Of a DNA stretch of 64,000 nucleotides, positions 36,795 to 44,932 are shown in pieces. The notes under the pieces were generated by a model. The model ran no database searches and was not told the origin of the DNA. It saw only the letters and a list, made by a program, of their open reading frames with translations. Position 1 is the stretch's first letter. Each line of letters starts with the position of its first letter. Both the position numbers and the translations under genes were made by a program. Source of the stretch: Rhodopseudomonas palustris JSC-3b (GTDB lineage Bacteria > Pseudomonadota > Alphaproteobacteria > Rhizobiales > Xanthobacteraceae); assembly GCA_000504425.1 (NCBI GenBank), contig KI632513.1:2382119-2446118 (forward strand). Direction: 5' to 3'.

Positions 36795-36986
36795 TCAGCG
36801 GTGCGAATCGCCGCTTGGCGCGGCGAGCGCGCGCTCCGCCCCCGCCGATTCCCCTTCCCCCTCAGCCGCCAAAGCGGCGCGGCCACGGAGCTGCGTTTTG
36901 CGCCGCTTGAGATTTTCGCGCAGCGCCTCGCGCAGCCGCGCGGCGCGATCGGAGGACGGCGAAGCGGGCTTGGGCGAATCGGTCAT
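36795..36986 (-). CDS. Small basic/acidic protein (63 aa)
   Basis: The product MTDSPKPASPSSDRAARLRE continues with ALRENLKRRKTQLRGRAAL, an amphipathic basic helix, and then an acidic Ala/Glu tail. No cysteines or membrane span. The Arg/Lys helix suggests nucleic acid or protein binding. Its position upstream of the murA region fits small hypothetical genes seen in related genomes, but support is moderate. Confidence 0.55.
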   Translation of the reverse strand: MTDSPKPASPSSDRAARLREALRENLKRRKTQLRGRAALAAEGEGESAGAERALAAPSGDSHR

Positions 36987-37064
36987 GGCGCGGCGGTCTT
37001 CAGGCTTGCCGGCATCCAGGCTCTATGCTGGGCTGCGGCACAACAACGGATCAGGGGAGGAACG

Positions 37065-37508
37065 ATGCAGGACGCAACATATGCCTTGGCGAGCGGACCG
37101 CAACTGACGCTGACGCGCTGGCACGATTTCGTCGCCACCGGCAGCGGCGACGTGCTGAAACCGCTTTTGGCCGAATCAATCGTGTTCCACTCGCCATTCG
37201 TGCGCTCGCCGATTCCCGGCCGCGCCGCGACCGCGCTGGTGCTGACCACGGTGGCGCAGATTTTTGAGAATTTTCGCTACCACCGCACCTTTGTGGCCGG
37301 TCCGCACGACGTCGGTCTGGAATTTTCCGCCAATATCGGCCGCTGGGAACTGAAAGGCATCGACCTGATCAAGTTCAACGAGGCCGGCCAGATGATCGAA
37401 TTTGAGGTGATGGTGCGGCCGGCCAAGGCGCTGCAGGCGCTCGGCGAGGCCATGGGAGCGCGGATCGGCCCACAATTGCTGGCCATGAAGGCGGCGGCCG
37501 GGGTCTGA
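37065..37508 (+). CDS. SnoaL-like (NTF2-fold) protein
   Basis: 147 residues from ATG 37065 with GGGGAGG 4 bases upstream; the long upstream extension of this frame is not used. The pattern LTRWHDFVATGSGDVLKPLL, ESIVFHSPF, ALVLTTVAQIFENFRYHRTF and IDLIKFNEAGQMIEFEVMVR corresponds to the cone-shaped NTF2/SnoaL fold (one helix pair, then a curved sheet). Such proteins bind small molecules or act as isomerases. No partner gene is apparent. Confidence 0.82.
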   Translation: MQDATYALASGPQLTLTRWHDFVATGSGDVLKPLLAESIVFHSPFVRSPIPGRAATALVLTTVAQIFENFRYHRTFVAGPHDVGLEFSANIGRWELKGIDLIKFNEAGQMIEFEVMVRPAKALQALGEAMGARIGPQLLAMKAAAGV

Positions 37509-37634
37509 ACCGACCGCTTTCCCCAAAAGGAGGTCACAAAGCGTCACAGCCCCGCTTGCGCTGCGGGATTCGTTGTGGCAATGAACAGCCGCCGAACGGG
37601 AGCCCCTCCGGGCCGTTTCCCGAACGAATGGCAT

Positions 37635-37709
37635 GCTGCCGTAGCTCAGTGGTAGAGCACTCCATTGGTAATGGAGAGGTCGACAGTTCAATCCTGTCTG
37701 GCAGCACCA
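37635..37709 (+). tRNA. tRNA-Thr (GGT)
   Basis: Starts GCTGCCGTAGCTCAGTGGTA, anticodon loop TTGGTAA with GGT, T-arm ACAGTTCAATCCTGT, and ends TGGCAGCACCA with encoded CCA. 75 bases. The reverse-transcriptase insert begins directly after it. Confidence 0.97.
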
Positions 37710-37889
37710 TCTTTTCCCCTGAGAACCATTTGCTTACAGACGATAGCACGCTATCGGCTCATCATTGTCTCGTCGCCCCGCGCCAAGTAACTGGCGATTT
37801 ACGGCACATCATGTGGATATAGCGACGTACGCCGCCGACATCATCTTGTATGACGGAACCAACCACGTTAAGTTGAGCAATTCCAATCT

Positions 37890-38024
37890 ACTCGCCTCTG
37901 GTGGCCGGGCTCGATCTGAGCGTCGGTTGTTCTGGGGGGGAGGTCCGGGGGGCAGTTGCTACTTCGGATCAGGTCGCACCCGAGGGATGCACTCTGCGCC
38001 TTCGGAGCCTTGGGGATCGGACTT
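37890..38024 (+). repeat. 135-bp perfect direct repeat, copy 1
   Basis: Identical base for base to 38256-38390. Starts ACTCGCCTCTGGTGG and ends GGGGATCGGACTT. It includes runs of 7 and 6 G. In the open frame it encodes the segment AGLDLSVGCSGGEVRGAV and onward to LRSLGDR. Confidence 0.97.
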
Positions 38025-38191
38025 TGCTCTCGGCACGATGGAAGCTGACCGTAGCTCTCACCATTTCAGGGACTTATCGGACGGTTGGCAGCTTTTCTTT
38101 CTCCGCCGGGGTGGAGGGTCGCGGGCGACGCTTGACGGTCACCGCCAAAAAGGTAGGCCGGTTTCAAAGGAGCGCGCCAGATGACCAGGAC

Positions 38192-38392
38192 ATGCAAAAA
38201 CGTGCCAGTCGATCGGCACTCGCTACTGCTGCTATCTGCTTCGCAGCGTTGGTCCACTCGCCTCTGGTGGCCGGGCTCGATCTGAGCGTCGGTTGTTCTG
38301 GGGGGGAGGTCCGGGGGGCAGTTGCTACTTCGGATCAGGTCGCACCCGAGGGATGCACTCTGCGCCTTCGGAGCCTTGGGGATCGGACTTAA
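38192..38392 (+). CDS. Short secreted peptide or gene fragment spanning repeat copy 2
   Basis: 66 codons from the ATG at 38192. The N-terminus MQKRASRSALATAAICFAAL continues to HSPLVA and is a convincing signal peptide. The mature part, encoded by repeat copy 2, has two cysteines (SVGCSGG, PEGCTLR) and stops at the repeat border. Downstream of copy 1 the same frame continues into a plausible beta-rich C-terminal half (WKLTVALTISGTYRTVGSFS). A complete gene signal-core-C-terminus would therefore have its halves in permuted order here. It could be a truncated duplicate rather than a working gene. The better ribosome site (38166-38172) is placed for another frame. Confidence 0.35.
   Translation: MQKRASRSALATAAICFAALVHSPLVAGLDLSVGCSGGEVRGAVATSDQVAPEGCTLRLRSLGDRT
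38256..38390 (+). repeat. 135-bp perfect direct repeat, copy 2
   Basis: Exact copy of 37890-38024, offset by 366 bases. It ends 55 bases before the RT start codon. The reading frame shared with copy 1 stops immediately at its right border (ACT TAA). Confidence 0.97.
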
Positions 38393-38445
38393 AGCTCTGG
38401 CCGAGGGCGAGCGAACCGATAAGCCCTCACACCACAGGCGCTTAG

Positions 38446-39846
38446 ATGACCGCCGATCTCTGTAAGAAACTTCGGTCACGAGAGGTTCTTCATCGCTCTT
38501 GGGCAGTAGTAAAGCAGAGCGGCCTGGCTTCGCTGAGCGAGGAAACTGTTAAGGCCATTAAGAGTTACGACGAAAACTGGGTCGGCAATCTCGAACGGAT
38601 CAGCAAGCAGCTTCGCGCCGAAACATTTCGCTTCGATGGCGAAAGGGGGATCACCATCCCTAAGGGCAAGGGCAAGCTCCCTCGTCCCTTGGTCATCGCT
38701 CCAATTGATAACCGAATAGTGCGGCGAGGCATCCTTGAGGTGCTCCAAGGCTTCGGCACAGATAAATCGGCTCCGACCAAGAAATGGTTGGGGATCCCCG
38801 CCATCAAACACGTCATGGCTACGAGAACCAGTGTCGGAGGAATCAAGGACCGAAGCGTAGCTCACGGCCTGTCCCTGATCGACGAGGCGGTACAAGATGG
38901 CAAGACTTGGTTCGTTCGGTCGGACATCAGGAACTTTTTCACTCGCATCCCCCTCGCACAAGTGAACAGGTTCATCGCGGAAGCCATCGCGGACGAGCGT
39001 TTTGTTGAGCTCGTTGGATCGGCCTTGAGATCAAGCCTGACCAATACAGCTGAGCTGCAAGAGCGCGGCCACTTCAAGCTATTCCCTCAGGATGACATCG
39101 GCGTTGCGCAAGGTTCAGCGCTCTCCGCGCTTGCCGCGAACATCGCGCTTCAAGAGTTCGACATGCGCATGAACGATCGTGGAATCGTGTGCGTTCGTTA
39201 CATCGACGACTTTATCATGCTGGGCCGGACACGCAGCAGTGTCTTGGCCGCCTATAGTTCAGGCCGCGCATTGCTGGCAGATATGGGCATGAGCGTCTAC
39301 GACCAGACCGACAACGACGCTCGTCGTGCTGGCAAGTTCGACGAAGGCAACATCTGCCACGACGGAACCGATGTGTTGGGGTACCGCGTCTCGGGGAGAT
39401 CACGGCAACCCTCCTCAGCAGCGCAGAGAGCATTCAAAGCGAAATGTGATCAACTGTTCTGCGATGCGAAGAAGCAAATGAGATTGGCCGCGACTGGTAA
39501 ACCGTGGTCAGGGCAAGGTTACCATCAACACCTTGTGCTGCTTAATAAAATCATCCGAGGTTGGTCGCAAGCTTTTCGGCACACCACAGCAACTCACGTA
39601 TTCACTTCCTTAGATGCACACATTGACCATCGTATTGAGGAGCTTCGCAGGTTCGCGTCCGACTTGATACGAAACGCTCCTGACGATGTGCGGCGACGTG
39701 TCATGGGCATACAGCTTCTGAGCGACACACCTCCGCACCCCTTGCCAGAAGTACCTGGCGCGGGAGATGCGACACAATCACATGCTGACAACTCAACAGC
39801 AAGACAACGCTTATTGGAGCCGATCAGACCTCAGCTTGGCACATAG
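38446..39846 (+). CDS. Group II-like reverse transcriptase without intron (unassigned RT lineage)
   Basis: 466 residues, no HNH/endonuclease domain. N-terminal RT0-like region (CKKLRSREVLHRSWAVVKQS), then IPKGKGKLPRPLVIAPIDNR. Catalytic motif A is FVRSDIRNFFTRIPL (Asp160), motif 4 is GVAQGSALSALAANIALQEF, the catalytic motif is RYIDDFIML (YIDD, 252-255), and DVLGYRV is motif 7. The segment LNKIIRGWSQAFRHTTATHV (about 366-385) resembles the thumb/maturase region of group II RTs. No domain V/VI-like structure fits in the 47 bases after the stop, so this is not a complete group II intron. Composition is A+T-richer than the flanks. The upstream region carries 135-bp direct repeats. Candidate for a defence-associated or other domesticated RT; class not determined. 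The ribosome site is weak. Confidence 0.85.
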   Translation: MTADLCKKLRSREVLHRSWAVVKQSGLASLSEETVKAIKSYDENWVGNLERISKQLRAETFRFDGERGITIPKGKGKLPRPLVIAPIDNRIVRRGILEVLQGFGTDKSAPTKKWLGIPAIKHVMATRTSVGGIKDRSVAHGLSLIDEAVQDGKTWFVRSDIRNFFTRIPLAQVNRFIAEAIADERFVELVGSALRSSLTNTAELQERGHFKLFPQDDIGVAQGSALSALAANIALQEFDMRMNDRGIVCVRYIDDFIMLGRTRSSVLAAYSSGRALLADMGMSVYDQTDNDARRAGKFDEGNICHDGTDVLGYRVSGRSRQPSSAAQRAFKAKCDQLFCDAKKQMRLAATGKPWSGQGYHQHLVLLNKIIRGWSQAFRHTTATHVFTSLDAHIDHRIEELRRFASDLIRNAPDDVRRRVMGIQLLSDTPPHPLPEVPGAGDATQSHADNSTARQRLLEPIRPQLGT

Positions 39847-39893
39847 CCTGTGAGCAGGGCGCCCGCTGCAAATCCGCAGGGCCGAATCCCCCC

Positions 39894-41087
39894 TCAACTC
39901 CCAAAAATCACCTTTCTGAACCTAGTCAGCGCCACGGCAAAATACACCGCGCCGATTGCCAGCATGGCGAGCAGCGGCTGCCACACCAGCGTGATGTCGG
40001 CGCCGCGGAACAGCACCGCCTGCGCGAACGCCACGAAATGCGGCGTCGGGCTGATGGTCTGCACCAGATATTGCAGCCACACCGGCATGCTTTCCATCGG
40101 TGTGCTGGAGCCTGACAGCAGCTGCGTCACCATCAGCACCGGCATCGCCAGCAGCCCGAACTGCCCCATGGTGGTGGCGAGCGTGCCGAGCAGAATGCCG
40201 AGCGCGGCCACCACCAGCGCATATTCCGCCGCGCCGAGCAGGAACAACAGCCGCGAGCCAGCGATCGGCGAGCCGATCCACCAATGCACCACGAATTGCA
40301 GCGAGGCCATCGCCGCCACCAGAATGACCAGGCCATTGGCCAGCATCTTGGCGAGCATGATTTCCGCCGGCACCACCGGCATCACCAGCAGATGCTCAAC
40401 GGTGCCCTGCTCGCGCTCGCGGATCAGCGCCGCGCCGGTCAGGATCACGGTCAAGAGCGTGATCTGATTGATCACCTGGGTCATCGCCGAGAACCAAGAG
40501 GTGGTGAGATTGGGATTGAACTCGGAGCGCACCACCAGATTGATCGGTGCCGACTTGGCGCCGGTGCTGGTGCTCAAAAAATTGCGGATCTCGTTGCTGA
40601 TCGCGGTCTTTAGATAATTGGCGCCGTTGCCGGCCTGCGCCACCACGGTGGCATCGACATTGATCTGCAGCTGGGTCTTACGCTGCGCGCGCAGATCGGC
40701 CTCGAAATTCGGCGGGATTTCCACGACGAACAGGAAGTCGCCATGGTCCATCTTGGTGTCGATCTCGCTGGCGCGGATCTGCACGGCGGGCTGAAAGGTC
40801 GGCGGCAGCAAGGCTTCGGCGATCTGCCGCGACAGCGACGAGCCGTCTTCATCGACGATCGCCACCGACATGTTGGTGGCATCGGTGACCGCGCCGGTCG
40901 CCACCGTGTTGACCGAGATGCTGAACGCATAGACCACCAGCACCAGCATGGTCGGATCGGCGCGGATGCTGCGCAGCTCCTTGATCACCAGCTTAAAGAT
41001 ATTGACCAGGTGATCGAGCCAGGTCAGCGGCGCCGCCTTGATCAGGGGCGATGATGCGGCGGGGCGTGTGGTGGTTTGATCGTTCAT
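39894..41087 (-). CDS. ABC transporter permease (YbhR/ABC-2 type)
   Basis: 397 residues. An N-terminal span (TMLVLVVYAFSISVNTVATG) is followed by a large periplasmic domain (about 60-190) and then five spans, the ABC-2 export permease pattern with LIREREQGTVEHLLVMPVVP. It pairs with the permease half of the fused ABC protein just upstream (gap 3 bases), so the exporter is probably a heterodimer, as in YbhFSR or RbbA-type systems. Substrate is unknown; related systems export drugs or export factors across the inner membrane with a HlyD adaptor. Confidence 0.9.
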   Translation of the reverse strand: MNDQTTTRPAASSPLIKAAPLTWLDHLVNIFKLVIKELRSIRADPTMLVLVVYAFSISVNTVATGAVTDATNMSVAIVDEDGSSLSRQIAEALLPPTFQPAVQIRASEIDTKMDHGDFLFVVEIPPNFEADLRAQRKTQLQINVDATVVAQAGNGANYLKTAISNEIRNFLSTSTGAKSAPINLVVRSEFNPNLTTSWFSAMTQVINQITLLTVILTGAALIREREQGTVEHLLVMPVVPAEIMLAKMLANGLVILVAAMASLQFVVHWWIGSPIAGSRLLFLLGAAEYALVVAALGILLGTLATTMGQFGLLAMPVLMVTQLLSGSSTPMESMPVWLQYLVQTISPTPHFVAFAQAVLFRGADITLVWQPLLAMLAIGAVYFAVALTRFRKVIFGS

Positions 41088-41090
41088 CGG

Positions 41091-43880
41091 TTACGCCTCC
41101 TGCTTGCGGAGGAACGCCAGCGACAGCAGCAAGAACAGCACCGCGATCACCGTGATCGCGGCGATGTTGGGCCACAGCGTCGCAAAGCCGAGGTCCTTGG
41201 CGAACACGCCGACCGCGACCGGCTGATACCAGGCCGACGGGAAGCTGAGGCCGATCACCTTGGCCGATCCCGACAGCGATGACACCGGCGCCAGCAGCCC
41301 GGACAGATTGACCGCCGGCACCATCGACAGGATCGCGGTGGCAAACACCGCGGCAACCTGGGTCTGGGTGAATGACGAGATCAATTGGCCAAAGCCGGTG
41401 GTGGCGATCACATAGACCACGGTGGCGAGCAGCAGCACCCACAGCGGCCCCTTGAGCGGCACCTGAAACACCGTGATCGCCATCAAGAACAGCGTGGCGA
41501 AGCTGATCAGCGAGATCGTGACATAGGGCAGCTGCTTGCCGAGCAGGAATTCCAGCCGGGTGATCGGCGTCGAGCGGAAATTGGCGATCGAGCCGGTCTC
41601 CTTCTCGCGCACCACCGCAATCGCCGACATGATCGCCGGGATCAGACACAGCAGCAGCATCAGCACGCCCGGCACCATGGCATTGACGCTCAGGAACGCC
41701 TGATTGTAGCGAAAGCGCAGCTCGATATTGTCATCGCTCCAGGCCATGCTGTGGCTGGCGTGCTGCTGGTTGAGCTTGTCGCCTTCTTTGCGGATCACGC
41801 CGACGACGTAGTTTTGCGCGGTCTGGCCGCGGAACGTCATGGCGCCGTCGATGCGGGCATCAACTTCAGGCTGGCGTTTCGAGATCAGATCGCGGCCAAA
41901 GCCAGCGGGGATTTCAATGACGATCTGGGTGTTGCCGCTGCGCAGCCTTTGCTCGGCTTCCGCCGCCGAGCGGATCGGCGGCTGCACCGAGAAATAGCGC
42001 GAGCCATTAAAGCCATCGAGCAGCTGATGGCTTTCCGGCGTGTCGTCCTGATCGAACGCCGCCATTTGCAGATTTTCGACATCGAACGAGATGCCAAAGC
42101 CGAACGCCAGCATCAGGATGATCGGTCCGAGCACCGCAAAAGCCAGCCGGATCGGATCGCGCAGCAATTCCAGCGTCTCGCGCCGCGCATAGGCCCACAG
42201 CCGCGCCGGATTGAAGGCGCGCAGCGCGCGGCCGCCGTCCTCCTGATGCGCGGGCACCACCGCCGCCGGCGGCGCGGCGTTCTTGCTGGCCGGATCGATG
42301 CCGGCGGCATCGGCGAGATAGCCGACAAACGCCTCTTCGATCGATGCGCTGCCGCGTGCCTCGACCAATTGCTGCGGCGTGCCGACCGCCAGCACCTTGC
42401 CGGCATGCATCAGCGAGATGCGGTCGCAGCGCTCCGCCTCATTGGCGAAATGGGTCGATAGAAAGATGGTCACGCCTTCGTCGCGCGACAGATCGATCAG
42501 GGTGCGCCAGAACGCATCGCGCGCCACCGGATCGACGCCCGAGGTCGGCTCGTCAAGAATCAGCAGCGGCGGTTCGTGCAGCACCGCGACCGCGAGCTGC
42601 AGCCGCTGTTTCAGGCCGAGCGGCAGGCTTTCCGGGCGCTTATCGGCGACCGCGCGCAGATCATAGCGATCGAGCAGCGTATCGATCCGCGACGCCGCCT
42701 TGTCGGCGGGCAGATGATAAAGCTGGGCGTGCAGCTCGAGATTTTGCCGCACGGTCAGTTCGCCATACAGCGAGAACGCCTGCGACATGTAGCCGACATT
42801 GCGGCGCATCTCCATGTCACCCGCCGCCATCGGGCTGCCGAACAGCATGGCGCGGCCTTCTGTGGCCGGCAGCAGCCCGGTCAGCATCTTCATGGTGGTG
42901 GACTTGCCGCAGCCATTGGAGCCGAGAAAGCCGAAGATCTCGCCGCGGCCGATGCGGAAATCGACATGATCGACCGCGACGAAATCGCCAAAGCGCCGCG
43001 TCAGCCCTTCCGCTTCGATCGCCGGCGTTTCGTCCTGCTGCACCACCCGCGGCCGCACCACCACTTTCTCGTGGCCGACGCGCTTGGTCTCCGGCAACAG
43101 CGCGATGAAGGCATTGTCGAGATCGCGCTCGCCGGTGCGCTCCAGCAGCTCGCGCGGCGTGCCCTCGGCGATCACCTTGCCGTCGTCCATGGCGATCAGC
43201 CAGTCAAAGCCCTGCGCCTCATCCATGTAGGCGGTGGCGACGATCACGCTCATCTGCGGCCGCCGCTCGCGGATCGAATTGATCAGCTCCCAGAACTGGC
43301 CGCGCGACAGCGGATCGACGCCGGTGGTCGGCTCGTCCAAGATCAGGAAATCGGGATCGTTGACCAGCGCGCAGCACAGGCTGAGCTTCTGCTTCATGCC
43401 GCCCGACAGCTTGCCGGCCGGCCGCGCCTCGAACGGGCTCATGCCGGTGGCGCCGAGCAGCTCGGTGATACGCGCGCGCCGCTCGGCCGGCCCCTGGCCG
43501 AACAGCCGCCCGAAGAAGTCGATATTCTCGAATACGCTCAGCGTCGGATAGAGATTGCGGCCGAGCCCTTGCGGCATATAGGCGATCCGCCGCCGGATCG
43601 CTTTCAGATGGCGCGGATCGGCAACGTCGCCGTCGAACACCGTGACTGCGCCGGTCTGGATTTTGCGCACCCCGGCGAGCAGCGCCAGCAGCGTCGATTT
43701 GCCGACACCGTCCGGGCCGATCAGCCCGACCATCTTGCGCGCCGGAATCGCAAGCGTGACATGATCAAGCGCCACCGATGCGCCGTAGCGATGCGCGGCC
43801 CCGGCAACACGCGCCACAACCGGATCGCTGGCGGCGCCCGCCGCATCGTCCAGGGTGGCCGCGGTCGCCGGATGGGTCAT
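41091..43880 (-). CDS. Fused ABC ATPase-ATPase-permease (RbbA/YbhF-S type exporter)
   Basis: 929 residues. First ATPase (about 20-260): Walker A GPDGVGKST, signature LSGGMKQKL, Walker B FLILDEPTTGVD. Second ATPase (about 295-530): Walker A GSNGCGKST, a degenerate signature LPLGLKQRL, Walker B LLILDEPTSGVD. Residues about 560-929 are an ABC-2 permease with a big extracytoplasmic loop and VVREKETGSIANFRSTPITR. The start overlaps the stop of the upstream HlyD gene by 4 bases (ATGA). With that adaptor and the downstream permease it forms a complete efflux unit. RbbA has also been reported as a ribosome-associated ATPase, but the adaptor here favours export. Confidence 0.92.
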   Translation of the reverse strand: MTHPATAATLDDAAGAASDPVVARVAGAAHRYGASVALDHVTLAIPARKMVGLIGPDGVGKSTLLALLAGVRKIQTGAVTVFDGDVADPRHLKAIRRRIAYMPQGLGRNLYPTLSVFENIDFFGRLFGQGPAERRARITELLGATGMSPFEARPAGKLSGGMKQKLSLCCALVNDPDFLILDEPTTGVDPLSRGQFWELINSIRERRPQMSVIVATAYMDEAQGFDWLIAMDDGKVIAEGTPRELLERTGERDLDNAFIALLPETKRVGHEKVVVRPRVVQQDETPAIEAEGLTRRFGDFVAVDHVDFRIGRGEIFGFLGSNGCGKSTTMKMLTGLLPATEGRAMLFGSPMAAGDMEMRRNVGYMSQAFSLYGELTVRQNLELHAQLYHLPADKAASRIDTLLDRYDLRAVADKRPESLPLGLKQRLQLAVAVLHEPPLLILDEPTSGVDPVARDAFWRTLIDLSRDEGVTIFLSTHFANEAERCDRISLMHAGKVLAVGTPQQLVEARGSASIEEAFVGYLADAAGIDPASKNAAPPAAVVPAHQEDGGRALRAFNPARLWAYARRETLELLRDPIRLAFAVLGPIILMLAFGFGISFDVENLQMAAFDQDDTPESHQLLDGFNGSRYFSVQPPIRSAAEAEQRLRSGNTQIVIEIPAGFGRDLISKRQPEVDARIDGAMTFRGQTAQNYVVGVIRKEGDKLNQQHASHSMAWSDDNIELRFRYNQAFLSVNAMVPGVLMLLLCLIPAIMSAIAVVREKETGSIANFRSTPITRLEFLLGKQLPYVTISLISFATLFLMAITVFQVPLKGPLWVLLLATVVYVIATTGFGQLISSFTQTQVAAVFATAILSMVPAVNLSGLLAPVSSLSGSAKVIGLSFPSAWYQPVAVGVFAKDLGFATLWPNIAAITVIAVLFLLLSLAFLRKQEA

Positions 43881-44932
43881 TGCGGCCGCGGCTTCACTTG
43901 CAGGCTGTCAGGCCAGGCGACGTCCGGCTTGGTACGCACAAAGCCGACGCCGCGCACGCCGGTTTTGACGCGCGACATGTATTTTTGCAGCAGCGTACGA
44001 TCGATCTTCAGCTTGACGCGGAACATCAGCTTTTCGCGCTCGTCCTTGGTCTCGACGGTTTTCGGCGTGAACTGCGCATCGCTGGCGACGAAACTGACCG
44101 TAGCCGGCACCACCACATCAGGGATCGGATCGAGGACAAGCCGCGCTTCGCCACCAACCTCGAGCTTGCCGGCCACCGCAGCGGGCACGAAGATCGTCAT
44201 ATAGACGTCGGTCAGGTCGAGAATGGTCAGGATCGGCGCGCCCGCCGCCACCACTTCGCCAGCACGCGCCAGCTGATATTGCACGCGGCCATCGCGCGGC
44301 GACACCAGGGTCAGATCGGCAAGCATCGCCGCGATCCGCTCGGCCTCGGCCGCTGCCGTACTCACGGCGGAGCGCGCTTGGTCGCGCTGCGCTTGGACCG
44401 CCAAGGTGCCGGCCTGCGCGCCTTCATAATTGCGCTGGCGCTGATCATAGATCTGCTTGGTGATGTTGCCGGACTTCAGCAGCTCGACCGCGCGCTCGAA
44501 ATCGCCTTTGGCAAAATCCTGTGCGGCCTGGCGCGTCACAATCTCCGCCTCGGCTGCGGCGACCGCATCCTTGGCTTTCTGAATGTCGGCCTGCGCGGCG
44601 CGCAGTTGCGCCTCCATCTCCGGCGAGGCGATCTTGGCGACCACCTGCCCGGCCGTGACCGTCGATCCCTCCTCGACGCTGACCTCGGCGAGCCGCCCGG
44701 CATATTTCGATGACACATCGACCTGGGTCGCTTCCAGCCGGCCATTGGACTGCGCGATGCCGTCCGGCAGTTTGTTCTTGCGCCAGCGCTGCACCAGCTT
44801 TTCCACCGGCTGCGCCTGCGCGCTGGCACTGACCAGCGCGGTGGTCGTCAGGCTGCTGTCATAGCTGATTGGAAGGATCGCAACGCCCAGACCGAGCGCG
44901 ATGGCAAGGGTGAGGCTCGATCTGCAACCCAT
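43877..44932 (-). CDS. HlyD-family efflux adaptor
   Basis: 351 residues from the ATG at 44932, with GGAG 6 bases upstream; the longer frame lacks such a site. The N-terminal signal/anchor is LTLAIALGLGVAILPIS. The lipoyl half-motifs VDVSSKYAGRLAEVSVEEGS and LVSPRDGRVQYQLARAGEVV flank a long coiled coil (about 130-220). The C-terminal beta-barrel ends at about 330. It should span the periplasm and connect the ABC exporter to an outer-membrane channel, which is not encoded here. First gene of the three-gene exporter operon. Confidence 0.9.
   Translation of the reverse strand: MGCRSSLTLAIALGLGVAILPISYDSSLTTTALVSASAQAQPVEKLVQRWRKNKLPDGIAQSNGRLEATQVDVSSKYAGRLAEVSVEEGSTVTAGQVVAKIASPEMEAQLRAAQADIQKAKDAVAAAEAEIVTRQAAQDFAKGDFERAVELLKSGNITKQIYDQRQRNYEGAQAGTLAVQAQRDQARSAVSTAAAEAERIAAMLADLTLVSPRDGRVQYQLARAGEVVAAGAPILTILDLTDVYMTIFVPAAVAGKLEVGGEARLVLDPIPDVVVPATVSFVASDAQFTPKTVETKDEREKLMFRVKLKIDRTLLQKYMSRVKTGVRGVGFVRTKPDVAWPDSLQVKPRPQ

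Larger units (their letters stand above)
37710..38445 (+). other. Repeat-bearing region upstream of the reverse transcriptase (possible ncRNA/template)
   Basis: About 735 bases between tRNA-Thr and the RT gene. It contains a short palindrome CGATAGC-AC-GCTATCG (37741-37756), then two identical 135-bp direct repeats separated by 231 bases. One forward frame is open without a stop from 37877 to the TAA at 38390-38392. A ribosome-like AAAGGAG occurs at 38166-38172. RT systems such as retrons, DGRs and DRT2/DRT9 keep their RNA template next to the RT gene; whether this region is such a template is inference. Confidence 0.45.

Noticed and set aside
37890..39846. Diversity-generating retroelement with 135-bp template and variable repeats
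   Set aside because: Length and closeness to an RT fit, but the repeats are identical with no adenine-specific changes, the encoded peptide does not look like a C-type lectin end, and the RT motif 4 reads QGSALSA rather than the DGR form.
38446..39893. Complete group II intron
   Set aside because: Only 47 bases follow the RT stop before the next gene's end, and no domain V-like hairpin with the AGC triad was found there; no En domain.
39850..39893. tRNA-like remnant or attachment site after the RT gene
   Set aside because: CTGCAAATCCGCAG and CGAATCCC look like pieces of a tRNA, but no cloverleaf can be completed and there is no match to the tRNA-Thr 3' end.
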